From Dehalococcoidia bacterium UBA2158 (lineage in GTDB: Bacteria > Chloroflexota > Dehalococcoidia > Lucifugimonadales > UBA3495), in assembly GCA_002328185.1 (NCBI GenBank), contig DCWQ01000007.1, positions 62,001 to 126,000 on the forward strand: a stretch of 64,000 nt of DNA, in the 5' to 3' direction. Below the pieces are notes generated by a model that saw nothing but the letters and a program-made list of their open reading frames with translations, did no database searches and was not told the origin of the DNA. Position numbers and translations under genes: made by a program. Shown here one piece after another: positions 1 through 8,325 of this stretch; position 1 is the stretch's first letter, and each line of letters opens with the position of its first letter.

Positions 1-262
1 CCTCCACCCTTCGGCGCGCCTCATCTGGATTGAACTCCCCAAACTCGAGGTCTAGAAACCCTATCTCCTCCAGTCGTTCCCGGAATAGTTCGGCCCTGGG
101 GCCGCCAGACTGGTCGACTACGGCCACGTCGGCCACACCAACGCCGTTGAAATCGAACAGGCCGAAGACCACGACCAGCATCAGGGGGAAGAACAATGCC
201 CAGAAGATCGCCTGGCGGTTGCGCGCCATCATCTTCAGATTAGCCAAGATCAACGCAACCAA
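1..262 (-). CDS. ABC-2 type transporter permease, N-terminal part (cut by window edge)
   Basis: The minus strand encodes NLVALILANLKMMARNRQAI, followed by a hydrophobic stretch (FWALFFPLMLVVVFGLF) and a soluble segment beginning FNGVGVADVAVVDQSGG. A cytoplasmic amphipathic start, one membrane helix and then a large extracytoplasmic domain is the usual N-terminus of ABC-2 exporters of the drug or polysaccharide type. It lies directly downstream of the ATPase gene and should be its membrane partner. The start is uncertain: TTG at 262 keeps the full amphipathic segment, while the first ATG is at 232. The rest of the gene is outside the window. The substrate cannot be told. Confidence 0.7.
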   Translation of the reverse strand, partial: MVALILANLKMMARNRQAIFWALFFPLMLVVVFGLFDFNGVGVADVAVVDQSGGPRAELFRERLEEIGFLDLEFGEFNPDEARRRVE

Positions 263-321
263 ATTCAGTCTCTCAGTTTCAGATTGACCAGGATCAACGC
301 AACCAAATCTACTCTCTCAGT
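234..321. repeat. 44-bp imperfect tandem duplication at an ATPase/permease gene junction
   Basis: Bases 234-277 and 278-321 are adjacent copies of one 44-base unit that differ at about six positions. The unit spans the last codons of the ATPase gene, including its stop at 309-311, and the start of the permease gene. The spacing between the two coding regions was therefore created by local duplication. Confidence 0.85.
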
Positions 322-1256
322 TCGTTGCCGGTGAGCTCAAGAAAAACGTCTTCCAGGGTAACCGGGGTGATCTGCAGGTTTTCCAGGCCCAGGCCGGCCT
401 TGGCGATCTCGTCCAGCATGGCCCGGAGCGCCGAAGCAGAATTGGCGAGGCGCAGAAGGTAGGTGTTCTCCGTCACGGGGCCATCTTCGTCCTGTTCCCC
501 CGATTGGACCACGTCAACCGCGCCGTTTAGGGCCTCGATCTGGGCCAAAGTCATCGGCTGGTCCATGGTCAGCTTGACCGTGTAGCTGGCTTCCAGTCGA
601 TTGATCAGGTTTCTGGGGGTGTCCAGCGCCAGTATCTGGCCGTGGTCCATAATCGCCAGGCGGCTGCAGAGAATCTCAGCTTCGTCCATGTAGTGGGTTG
701 TGAGAACTACGGTCACGCCGCGCTGATTTACCTCGCGAATGAGGCCCCAGAGATTACGGCGGGCCTGGGGGTCAAGGCCGGTGGTAGGTTCGTCCAAAAT
801 CACCAGTTCAGGGTGATTGACCAGGCTGGCCGCAACGGCGAACCGTTGCTGTTGGCCGCCGGAGAGTTCCCTGATGCGGCTGGTGGACAAGTCGGCCAGC
901 CCAACTTGCTCAAGCAAGGTTGCGGGTTCAATTCTGGAAGGATAGAAGCTGCCCAGTAGGGACAAGACCTCTGTGAGGTTTAGATAGTCGTAATAGGCGG
1001 AGGCTTGGAGTTGAACCCCGATACGGGCCTTCACCTTGGCGGCGTCAGACTGTACATCCAGTCCCAAAACGCTGACCCGGCCCAACGTTGGCTTCTGGAG
1101 ACTCTCGATGATCTCCAGTGTGGTAGTCTTACCGGCCCCATTGGGGCCCAGAATTCCAAAAACCTCACCCCGTTCGACGGCAAAAGTAACTCCGTCAACC
1201 GCGGTAAATGAACCGAATCGTTTAACTAGGTTTTCAACTTGGACAGCAGGCTCCAT
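309..1256 (-). CDS. ABC-2 exporter ATP-binding protein (drug-resistance/DrrA type)
   Basis: This is a soluble ATPase of about 315 residues that would power the permease encoded downstream. It shows Walker A (GPNGAGKTTT), the ABC signature (LSGGQQQR), Walker B with D-loop (LVILDEPTTGLD) and the switch histidine (TTHYMDEAE), then a C-terminal regulatory extension of about 90 residues typical of DrrA-like ATPases. I start it at ATG 1256 (MEPAVQVENLVKRFG). A start at 1307 would add 17 residues that do not fit the family. It is transcribed away from the heme/oxidase operon. ATPase plus ABC-2 permease fits export of a drug, lipid or polysaccharide. The substrate is unknown. Confidence 0.93.
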   Translation of the reverse strand: MEPAVQVENLVKRFGSFTAVDGVTFAVERGEVFGILGPNGAGKTTTLEIIESLQKPTLGRVSVLGLDVQSDAAKVKARIGVQLQASAYYDYLNLTEVLSLLGSFYPSRIEPATLLEQVGLADLSTSRIRELSGGQQQRFAVAASLVNHPELVILDEPTTGLDPQARRNLWGLIREVNQRGVTVVLTTHYMDEAEILCSRLAIMDHGQILALDTPRNLINRLEASYTVKLTMDQPMTLAQIEALNGAVDVVQSGEQDEDGPVTENTYLLRLANSASALRAMLDEIAKAGLGLENLQITPVTLEDVFLELTGNELRE

Positions 1257-1385
1257 GATAGCGCAGCAAATGATAACACAGTCCGGGCTTAATTCAGACC
1301 GCCCCAACTCAAAACCAGGCCTGCGGGCTGTGCGTGGCCAGGCACAGAATTTATTGACATCAAATAGGGGCTATGTTACGGTTCG

Positions 1386-2531
1386 GTGCGTCTTGGCGGG
1401 ACGACCCGGCGTCCTTATTTTGACAGTCCCGACAAACGATCTTCTGGCCCGCTGAAAACGCCCGACGGCGCCGACGCCAACAACCAGGAACCCAATGACA
1501 CCCAGCAACCAACCACGGCATCTTCTCGTCAGTCCCAACGGAATTCCGAACATTTCCCACCCTCCGGCCGAGTTTCTCTCGTGGACCTAGAACGCAGTGG
1601 GAGTTTTCACAACTGGTTCCGGGGTCTATCCGCATTCACAGTACTGGCAACATTCGCTCTGGTTATCCTCGGCGGAGTGGTTCGGGTCACCGAGTCGGGT
1701 CTCGGCTGCCCCGACTGGCCGGGCTGCGACGGGGGCATCTTCCCGCCACTGGAGACCAAGGCGCTCATCGAATATACCCACCGGATCACCGCGTCGTTCG
1801 TGATCGGACCTTTGATCCTGTTCCTGTTCATAGCCGCCTTGGTGCGGTACCGGCAGGAACACTGGATCTTGTTCCCGGCCACCATCGCCTTCGGACTGGT
1901 CATCGCCCAGGCCGCATTGGGCGGTGCCACGGTGTTGAGCGAGCTGCCCGGCTCGACAGTCATGGCCCATCTCGCGGTGGGCGAGACCTTGGTCGCGGTG
2001 CTGGTTTTACTGGCAGTGGTGGCCTACCGAGGACCTTTGTCGTTACGGAGGCCAGACTGGGCAGTTGGCAAGGCCCGCCGGCTCCCTATATTGATTGTGA
2101 TTGCCGGAGTCGCGCTGTTCCTGCTCCTGTTATCCGGGTCATACGTGACCATCACCGAGGCCTTTGGAGCTTGTTCGGAATGGCCCACGTGTTTGTCAGA
2201 TAACGCCTTCCCTGGAGAACGACTGCAAGTCATTCATATGTTTCACCGGTATGTCGCCGGGGCCGTGGGCCTGTTCGTTCTATATAGCCTGCACCTAGGA
2301 TTCCGAGGAAGGACGCAACCGGTGGAGATACGAATCTTATCTATGGTGGCCGTGGCGTTGTTCGTGGCCCAGGTCTTGGCTGGCGCTGGAGTAATCTGGG
2401 GCGATTTCGGTGAAGAAGTGCGAGCGCTACACCTAGCCATCGCGACCTCAGTTTGGATCGCCGTCTCGGCTTTGGCCGCCATGACATTCTCCAGCCCCGG
2501 TGCCCGTTGGAGCGGCGGAATCAATGGATGA
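1386..2531 (+). CDS. ctaA: Heme A synthase (COX15/CtaA family)
   Basis: A polytopic membrane enzyme that oxidises the C8 methyl of heme O to the formyl group of heme A, the cofactor of aa3 oxidases. Eight hydrophobic helices are visible. The four heme-ligand histidines occur in IEYTHR, MAHLAVG, MFHRYVAG and RALHLAIA, and the two paired-cysteine loops are GCPDWPGC and ACSEWPTC, as in the Bacillus type. The GTG start at 1386 gives 381 residues, of which about the first 65 are hydrophilic and Pro/Ser/Gln-rich. GTG at 1581 would give the more usual length of about 316. The 3' end overlaps ctaB. It heads the oxidase operon. Confidence 0.93.
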   Translation: MRLGGTTRRPYFDSPDKRSSGPLKTPDGADANNQEPNDTQQPTTASSRQSQRNSEHFPPSGRVSLVDLERSGSFHNWFRGLSAFTVLATFALVILGGVVRVTESGLGCPDWPGCDGGIFPPLETKALIEYTHRITASFVIGPLILFLFIAALVRYRQEHWILFPATIAFGLVIAQAALGGATVLSELPGSTVMAHLAVGETLVAVLVLLAVVAYRGPLSLRRPDWAVGKARRLPILIVIAGVALFLLLLSGSYVTITEAFGACSEWPTCLSDNAFPGERLQVIHMFHRYVAGAVGLFVLYSLHLGFRGRTQPVEIRILSMVAVALFVAQVLAGAGVIWGDFGEEVRALHLAIATSVWIAVSALAAMTFSSPGARWSGGING

Positions 2532-3441
2532 GGGAGTGAAGCCCGGTCAGACAGTGATTGAGAAACCGGGTGGCACCATGGGCCTGGTCAACGATTACGT
2601 GACTCTGACCAAGCCGCCGATCATCGTCTTGTTGGTCATCACTGCCATCGGGGGCATGTTTCTGGCAGCGGAAGGAATCCCGTCCCTACAGACCCTGGCT
2701 CTGGTCAGTGTCGGCGGAGCGATGGGGGCCGGCGGGGCCAACGCCATCAACCACTTCTTAGACCAGGATATCGACGCCATCATGTCCCGTACGGTGCAAC
2801 GTCCGGTAGCCAGCCACCGGGTCCAACCGATGAGCGCCTTGGTCTTCGGCATCGCCCTGAACGTCGGCGCTTTCTTTGTTCTGACTTACTGGGTGAACTT
2901 GTTGTCGGCGTCGCTTACCCTGGCGGCTACGCTGTTCTACGTATTGGTGTACACCGGTTGGCTCAAACGCAACACGCCGCAGAACATCGTCATCGGCGGC
3001 GCGGCCGGGGCGATTCCCCCCATGGTCGGTTGGGCCGCGGTCACTGGAAGCGTGGACCTGCCGGCGCTGTACCTGTTCTCCATCGTCTTTTTCTGGACTC
3101 CGCCTCATTTCTGGGCTTTGGCCCTAATGATCCAAGACGACTACCAAGAAGCAGGCGTCCCGATGCTGCCCGTGGTGGTGGGAGAGGAGCGGACCGCCCA
3201 AAACATCTTCATTTACAGTTTGGCGTTGGTGGCGCTGACCCTGCTGTTCGGCGCATCGGACGCTGTCGGCCTGGTTTACTTGGCTTCGGCCGCGGTCCTA
3301 GGCGCTGGGTTTATCTACCTGGCCTGGAAACTAAAACTGGATCACTCCATCGGCAAGGCCAAGCACCTCTACCTCTACTCTTTGTTGTACCTGTCGCTGT
3401 TATTCGCGGTCATGTTGGCAGACGGCGTCTATCGGTTCTAA
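2524..3441 (+). CDS. ctaB: Protoheme IX farnesyltransferase (heme O synthase)
   Basis: A membrane UbiA-family prenyltransferase that adds farnesyl to heme B to give heme O, the substrate of CtaA. The Asp-rich site NHFLDQDIDAIMSRT (NxxxDxxxD) and the second motif FFWTPPHFWALAL with DDYQEAGVPMLP are present, with about nine membrane helices. I start it at ATG 2524, which overlaps the ctaA stop (ATGGATGA) and suggests translational coupling. ATG 2578 is an alternative that leaves a shorter N-terminus. It precedes coxB by about 220 bases. Confidence 0.94.
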   Translation: MDEGVKPGQTVIEKPGGTMGLVNDYVTLTKPPIIVLLVITAIGGMFLAAEGIPSLQTLALVSVGGAMGAGGANAINHFLDQDIDAIMSRTVQRPVASHRVQPMSALVFGIALNVGAFFVLTYWVNLLSASLTLAATLFYVLVYTGWLKRNTPQNIVIGGAAGAIPPMVGWAAVTGSVDLPALYLFSIVFFWTPPHFWALALMIQDDYQEAGVPMLPVVVGEERTAQNIFIYSLALVALTLLFGASDAVGLVYLASAAVLGAGFIYLAWKLKLDHSIGKAKHLYLYSLLYLSLLFAVMLADGVYRF

Positions 3442-3659
3442 GCCTGGTCCCAGCCCGGATTTAGGCAAGGAACACAACCGGCGCGACCCATGCTCAGATG
3501 CGTTGACAGCCAGTTGGGCGTATGGTAAGTTCCCCCATGGTTAGTGAAATTTGGCACACACACGCTCAAGCGACGGTCTAAATTAGGGGAAAATGGCCTC
3601 TAAACGCAGCCTGCTGAGGGCGGGGTTGCCAAGCTAAATAAATCTCCTGGGAGACAAAA

Positions 3660-4850
3660 ATGGGGCTGTTGCCCTTTCGGCGGGAAGGATCTCCATCCAA
3701 GCCTTCCGCCTCGAACTCAAGCGAACCCGCGGGACGCCGCTGTAGTCTGAGGAACCGTTCGGTGCTCCTCGGCCTATTGATGGCCCTTTTCTTGTTTGTG
3801 GTCGGCTGTTCCAAAGACGGCCAGTCCACGTGGGAGGCATTTGGCCCCGTCGCCCAAAAGCAATTGGACCTATTCAACGTCCTCTTGTGGGTGATGGTTG
3901 CAGTCTTCTTTTTGGTTGAAGGCGTGCTGCTGTACGCGATACTCCGCTACCGACGACGTCCCGGCGATCCGAAACCGCCGCAGATTCACGGCAACACTAG
4001 ATTAGAGATAACGCTGACCATTATTCCCACGATCCTCGTCTTGGGTCTGGGAATCTGGTCCATATTTACCCTCTTTGACATCGAAGAGCCCCCCAAAGAC
4101 GGGCCTGCGCCGTTGCAGGTGAACGTAACCGGCCACCAGTGGTGGTTTGAGTTCGAATACCCCGATGTTAATGGCAAGCACATCATCACCGCCAACGAGA
4201 TGCGGATCCCGGTAGACCGCCCCATCCAGATACAGTTGGAAAGCGACGATGTTATTCACAGCTTCTGGGTGCCGAAACTCGCGGGCAAGCTGGACCTGGT
4301 GCCAACCCACATTAACAACATGTGGTTCCAGGCTGACTCGAACAAGATCGACGAAGACCTGCCAGTTACGCTGTTCGGTCAATGCGCCGAGCTGTGCGGT
4401 CTGGCCCACGCGTTAATGCAGTTCCGTGTCACCGTGATGGAACAAGGTGACTTCGATTCCTGGGCCGCTGCCTACGGGCCGCCACCCACCAACACAGATA
4501 AGGCCAAACAAGGCGCACAGATCTTTGCAGCCAACTGCACACTGTGCCACACGATAGACGGCCCCGATGACCCCGCCCTCTCAGCCACCCGGCTGACTGG
4601 TTTCTTGACCGGCGGCGACATCACTCCCGTGCCCGCGCCAAACCTGACCGACCTCCGGAGCCGTCAGACCCTTGCAGCGGGGATAGTAGACCTGTCTGAG
4701 ACCACCCTGCGAGAGTGGTTGCACGACCCTGAAGACGTTAAGCCCGGCAACTATATGTCGGAACGTGCGGTCTTGTACCAGGACGGGCCCGCAAACCTAA
4801 GCGATGAAGAGATAGATACCTTGATTGGGTATCTGTTGGACCTGAAGTAA
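3660..4850 (+). CDS. coxB: Cytochrome c oxidase subunit II with fused cytochrome c domain (caa3 type)
   Basis: The electron-entry subunit of the heme-copper oxidase. An N-terminal lipoprotein-like signal ends FVVGC (Cys50), followed by two membrane helices (about 72-95 and 118-140). The cupredoxin domain has complete CuA ligands: His200, then Cys242, Glu244, Cys246, His250 and Met253 in GQCAELCGLAHALM. A class I cytochrome c domain follows with CTLCH at 293-297; NYMSER is a candidate for the axial methionine. A covalent cytochrome c makes this a caa3-type enzyme. The ATG follows GGGAGA. Its neighbours are ctaB upstream and coxA downstream. Confidence 0.95.
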   Translation: MGLLPFRREGSPSKPSASNSSEPAGRRCSLRNRSVLLGLLMALFLFVVGCSKDGQSTWEAFGPVAQKQLDLFNVLLWVMVAVFFLVEGVLLYAILRYRRRPGDPKPPQIHGNTRLEITLTIIPTILVLGLGIWSIFTLFDIEEPPKDGPAPLQVNVTGHQWWFEFEYPDVNGKHIITANEMRIPVDRPIQIQLESDDVIHSFWVPKLAGKLDLVPTHINNMWFQADSNKIDEDLPVTLFGQCAELCGLAHALMQFRVTVMEQGDFDSWAAAYGPPPTNTDKAKQGAQIFAANCTLCHTIDGPDDPALSATRLTGFLTGGDITPVPAPNLTDLRSRQTLAAGIVDLSETTLREWLHDPEDVKPGNYMSERAVLYQDGPANLSDEEIDTLIGYLLDLK

Positions 4851-4917
4851 AATTAACCAATAGTATCGGAGACCGAGTCTCATCCACCAAAAGTGGTGGG
4901 CCCGGACAAAGCGAGCG

Positions 4918-6756
4918 ATGTCAGCGATAACAGGCGTCATAGCACGACCAACAAGCTACGTGGGCATTTGGGGTTGGATGACTACGGTCGACCACAAACG
5001 CATCGCTGTGCTTTATGGCGTCACTGCTTTCATCTTTTTCTTGGTCGGAGGGATTGAAGCCGGTGTCATCCGCATGCAGTTGGCCTCGGCCGACAACGAA
5101 CTGATCACCGCCGGCCGATTCAACCAGATGTTCACCATGCACGCCACCACGATGGTGTTCATGGTCATAATGCCGCTGTCGGTCAGCTTCTTTAACTTTG
5201 TCGTCCCGTTGGCCATCGGCGCACGGGATGTTGCTTTCCCCAGGCTCAATGCTTTGAGTTTCTGGATCTTCCTGTTCGGCGCCCTCCTTATGCACATGGC
5301 GTTCGTCGTCGACCAGGTGCCCGACGCCGGTTGGTTCTCCTACGCGAATCTCACTGAAAAGCCCTTCAGCGTCAACAGAGGTCTGGACTTCTGGGCCATC
5401 GGCCTTCTGGTCATGGGTGCCGCTTCAGTCGCAGGTGGCCTCAACTTCGTAGTGACTATCATCAACCTGCGTGCGCCTGGCATGTCCATGATGCGCATGC
5501 CGGTGTTCGTCTGGATGACCCTGATAACTTCCATCCTATTGGTCTTAGCCTTCCCGGTGATCACCGTAGGCCTGATCGAATTAGTGATGGACCGCAACTT
5601 CGGGACCCACTTCTTCATACCCACAGGGGGCGGCGACCCGGTTCTCTGGCAGCACTTGTTCTGGGTCTTTGGCCATCCTGAAGTGTACATTTTGATCCTG
5701 CCTCCAATGGGTATCGTGTCGGAGGTCTTGCCGACCTTCTCACGAAAGCCATTGTTCGGCTATCCCTTCGTGGTTTTCTCTGGAATAGTCATCGGAATCA
5801 TGGGTTGGGCTGTGTGGAGCCACCATATGTTCACCGTTGGGCTCGGCCCGGTGGCGAACTCGGTCTTCACCATCACCACCATGTTGATCGCGGTGCCAAC
5901 CGGCATCAAGATATTCAACTGGATAGGCACACTCTGGAAGGGCTCCATCGAGTTCACAACTTCGATGATGTTTGCCCTCGGGTTCGTGGCGCTATTCATC
6001 GTCGGAGGTCTGAGCGGAGTGTCACACGCCGTGTCACCGTCCGACTTCCAGCAACAAGACACCTATTACATCGTCGCCCACATCCACTATGTGCTGTTCG
6101 GCGGCTCGATCTTCGGCATCTTCGCCGGCACCTATTATTGGTACCCCAAGATCACGGGCAAGATGCTCGATGAAACGCTTGGTAAATTGAGTTTCTGGTT
6201 GCTGTTCATTGGCATGAACCTGACGTTCTTCCCGTTGCACTTCCTAGGCTTGAACGGCATGCCGCGCCGGATCTACACCTACTCGGCAGAGTTCGGCTGG
6301 GAAAACATGAACCAGATCGCCAGCGTCGGATACCTCGTGCTGGCAGTTGGAATCATCGTGTTCGTAGTAAACATGTGGCAGACCCGCCGGTCACGGTTCG
6401 TCAGCCACGACCCCTGGGATGCACCCGGACTAGAGTGGAGCATCGCCTCACCTCCCCCGCCGTATAACTTCGCGGTGGTTCCCACCGTCGAAGGATTAGA
6501 CCAATACTGGATCATGAAAGAACGGGCAGAAGCCGCAGGTACTCTCAACACGGAGCCCGAAGCTCTGGTCGATCCGGACACGATCCATATGCCCAGCCCG
6601 TCGTACTGGCCGATCTTCACAGCCGTGGGCGTAACCCTGGTCGGCGGCGGCCTGCTTTCCCACTTCGCCCTCAGCTTTGTGGGCGGGGCCATAGCGATGA
6701 TGGGTGTCATCGGCTGGGGCAACGAACCTGCGACCGCGCCCAGCGACGACCACTAG
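4918..6756 (+). CDS. coxA: Cytochrome c oxidase subunit I
   Basis: The catalytic subunit that reduces O2 at the heme a3-CuB site and pumps protons. Hallmarks are the low-spin heme ligand His in FTMHATTMV, the CuB/crosslink segment HPEVYILILPPMG (a His-Tyr pair), the two CuB histidines in WSHHMFTVG, and the heme a3/a ligands in YYIVAHIHYVLFGG. The Tyr of HPEVY indicates an A-type oxidase. At 612 residues it is longer than the minimal subunit; after helix 12 there is a hydrophilic stretch and two extra hydrophobic segments (about 560-600). It lies 67 bases after coxB and 12 bases before coxC. Confidence 0.97.
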   Translation: MSAITGVIARPTSYVGIWGWMTTVDHKRIAVLYGVTAFIFFLVGGIEAGVIRMQLASADNELITAGRFNQMFTMHATTMVFMVIMPLSVSFFNFVVPLAIGARDVAFPRLNALSFWIFLFGALLMHMAFVVDQVPDAGWFSYANLTEKPFSVNRGLDFWAIGLLVMGAASVAGGLNFVVTIINLRAPGMSMMRMPVFVWMTLITSILLVLAFPVITVGLIELVMDRNFGTHFFIPTGGGDPVLWQHLFWVFGHPEVYILILPPMGIVSEVLPTFSRKPLFGYPFVVFSGIVIGIMGWAVWSHHMFTVGLGPVANSVFTITTMLIAVPTGIKIFNWIGTLWKGSIEFTTSMMFALGFVALFIVGGLSGVSHAVSPSDFQQQDTYYIVAHIHYVLFGGSIFGIFAGTYYWYPKITGKMLDETLGKLSFWLLFIGMNLTFFPLHFLGLNGMPRRIYTYSAEFGWENMNQIASVGYLVLAVGIIVFVVNMWQTRRSRFVSHDPWDAPGLEWSIASPPPPYNFAVVPTVEGLDQYWIMKERAEAAGTLNTEPEALVDPDTIHMPSPSYWPIFTAVGVTLVGGGLLSHFALSFVGGAIAMMGVIGWGNEPATAPSDDH

Positions 6757-6768
6757 GAGACAGATATC

Positions 6769-7389
6769 TTGGCCCACGCAGCAGAACATGAAATCACCAC
6801 CACCGGTTTAACCCACCGGAAGTTACTCATGTGGGTGTTTTTGGGGTCGGACTGTCTTTTCTTCGGCTCCCTGATCGCCACCTACATGGTTTACCGCGGC
6901 CAAAGTTTGGTCGGCCCATATCCGGTGGACATCATCAACGTGCCGGTCACCACCATCAGCACCTTCGTATTGCTTATGAGCAGTTTCGCCATGGTGCAAG
7001 CGCTGGCGGCGACCAACGCGGACAACAAGAAAGCCATAGTCACCTGGCTGATGGCCACGGCAGTGCTGGGGGCGATTTTCATCGGCTTCCAGATAGTTGA
7101 ATTCAATACCTTCAAAAACGAAGGTCTAACTCTGGGTGGCAACCTATTCGGCGCATCGTTCTTTACCCTGACCGGATTCCACGGCGCGCACGTAACCCTC
7201 GGTATCATCTGGCTCGTAGCCATGGCCATACTGGCGCAAAAAGGACGCGTAGGCCCCAAAAACGCGCTGGATATCGAACTTCTCGGCCTATACTGGCACT
7301 TTGTCGACATCGTCTGGATCGTCATTTTCACGTTGCTATATCTCATCGCGGGGTTCGATACAGGCCCGGCCGCAATAACCGGCGGTTGA
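6769..7389 (+). CDS. coxC: Cytochrome c oxidase subunit III
   Basis: A membrane subunit of about 206 residues with the five-helix core of the short bacterial subunit III, including WVFLGSDCLFFGSLIATY, the conserved FFTLTGFHGAHVTLGIIW and LYWHFVDIVWIVIF. It stabilises the oxidase and supports proton uptake. The start is TTG at 6769 behind CTAGGAGA; the next residues (AHAAEHE) match the subunit style. It sits 12 bases after coxA. Confidence 0.95.
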   Translation: MAHAAEHEITTTGLTHRKLLMWVFLGSDCLFFGSLIATYMVYRGQSLVGPYPVDIINVPVTTISTFVLLMSSFAMVQALAATNADNKKAIVTWLMATAVLGAIFIGFQIVEFNTFKNEGLTLGGNLFGASFFTLTGFHGAHVTLGIIWLVAMAILAQKGRVGPKNALDIELLGLYWHFVDIVWIVIFTLLYLIAGFDTGPAAITGG

Positions 7390-7447
7390 TAAACATACTG
7401 TGCCTAGCTCCGGCGCCTAGCCCGATGAGGAGTCCCTTAGAATAAAT

Positions 7448-8251
7448 ATGGCCCACGAAACTGAACATACATCACACCACCCTTCGTTCAACCAATATGT
7501 GTTGATCGCGATTATCCTGTTCGCCATCACCATAGTCGAGTTTCTGTTGATCTGGGACAGAGCCAATATTGTCGACCACTTGGGTCCTTCCAAGATTCCT
7601 CTGTTGGTCTTCTTGTCCGCGATCAAGTTCGCCATCGTCATTATGTTCTACATGCACCTGAAGTTCGACAACCGACTTCTGGGCTCGATATTCGTCTCTG
7701 GGCTGGTGCTAGCGTTTATCGTAGGAATAGCAATCATATCGATCTTCGTGGGCTTCGAGGGAAATCAGCGGTCATTCGCCGCACAAAACGCCGTCCCCTA
7801 TGTCGAGCATGAAGCTGAGGAAGCATCAACCACTTCATCAGAAACCACTGAGCCGACAGAGACCGAAACGCCACCGGTAGCCGCCGGTCCGGTCACCTTC
7901 CAGATCAGCGCCAAAGGCGAGGAACTGGCGTTTGACCTAAATAGCATCACCGCAGATTCTGGGGCCGAAGTGACCATTACTTTCAACAACCCGGCCTCCT
8001 TCAACCAACACAATCTGGTGATTGTCGCAGCGGGCGACAAAGACCTTGTTGCCGTCGACGGCATCCCGGCCGGAGCTGATAACGACTACGTAGACCCGGG
8101 AGATGCTAGGGTGATCGCCAAAACGAAACTGCTGGCCGCAGGGGCATCAGACGAAATAACCTTCACCGCCCCGGCCTCAGGTGCCTATGAGTTCGTTTGC
8201 ACCTTCCCTGGGCATAACTTCACCATGTTCGGTGACTTTACCGTCAACTAG
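7448..8251 (+). CDS. Cytochrome c oxidase subunit IV fused to a type-1 copper (auracyanin/azurin-like) domain
   Basis: Residues 1-105 are a prokaryotic COX4-type subunit with three membrane helices (about 17-37, 50-70, 78-101) and the conserved KFAIVIMFYMHLKFD. A Ser/Thr/Glu/Pro linker (about 118-145) leads to a cupredoxin domain of about 120 residues. Its ligands look complete for a blue copper site: His188 in FNQHNLVIV, and Cys251, His256 and Met260 in VCTFPGHNFTM. The YEFVCTFPGH segment resembles auracyanin and azurin. I infer a membrane-anchored electron donor or relay built into the oxidase. It is the last gene of the operon, before a strong terminator. Confidence 0.88.
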   Translation: MAHETEHTSHHPSFNQYVLIAIILFAITIVEFLLIWDRANIVDHLGPSKIPLLVFLSAIKFAIVIMFYMHLKFDNRLLGSIFVSGLVLAFIVGIAIISIFVGFEGNQRSFAAQNAVPYVEHEAEEASTTSSETTEPTETETPPVAAGPVTFQISAKGEELAFDLNSITADSGAEVTITFNNPASFNQHNLVIVAAGDKDLVAVDGIPAGADNDYVDPGDARVIAKTKLLAAGASDEITFTAPASGAYEFVCTFPGHNFTMFGDFTVN

Positions 8252-8270
8252 ACGGACGTTTCTGAGAATG

Positions 8271-8308
8271 AAAAAGACCCCTCTGGATCACCCGAGGGGT
8301 CTTTTTTT
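8271..8308. terminator. Rho-independent terminator, usable on both strands
   Basis: A near-perfect hairpin with arms AAAAAGACCCCTC and GAGGGGTCTTTTT around a loop of about ten bases. It ends the cox operon and also terminates the convergent minus-strand kinase-like gene. Confidence 0.93.
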
Positions 8309-8325
8309 CTGCGCTTTAGGTTGGT

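Noticed and set aside
3503..3531. TTGACA with TAAGTT as a coxB promoter
   Set aside because: The -35 is perfect but the -10 at 17 bases matches poorly, so it was not listed as a feature.
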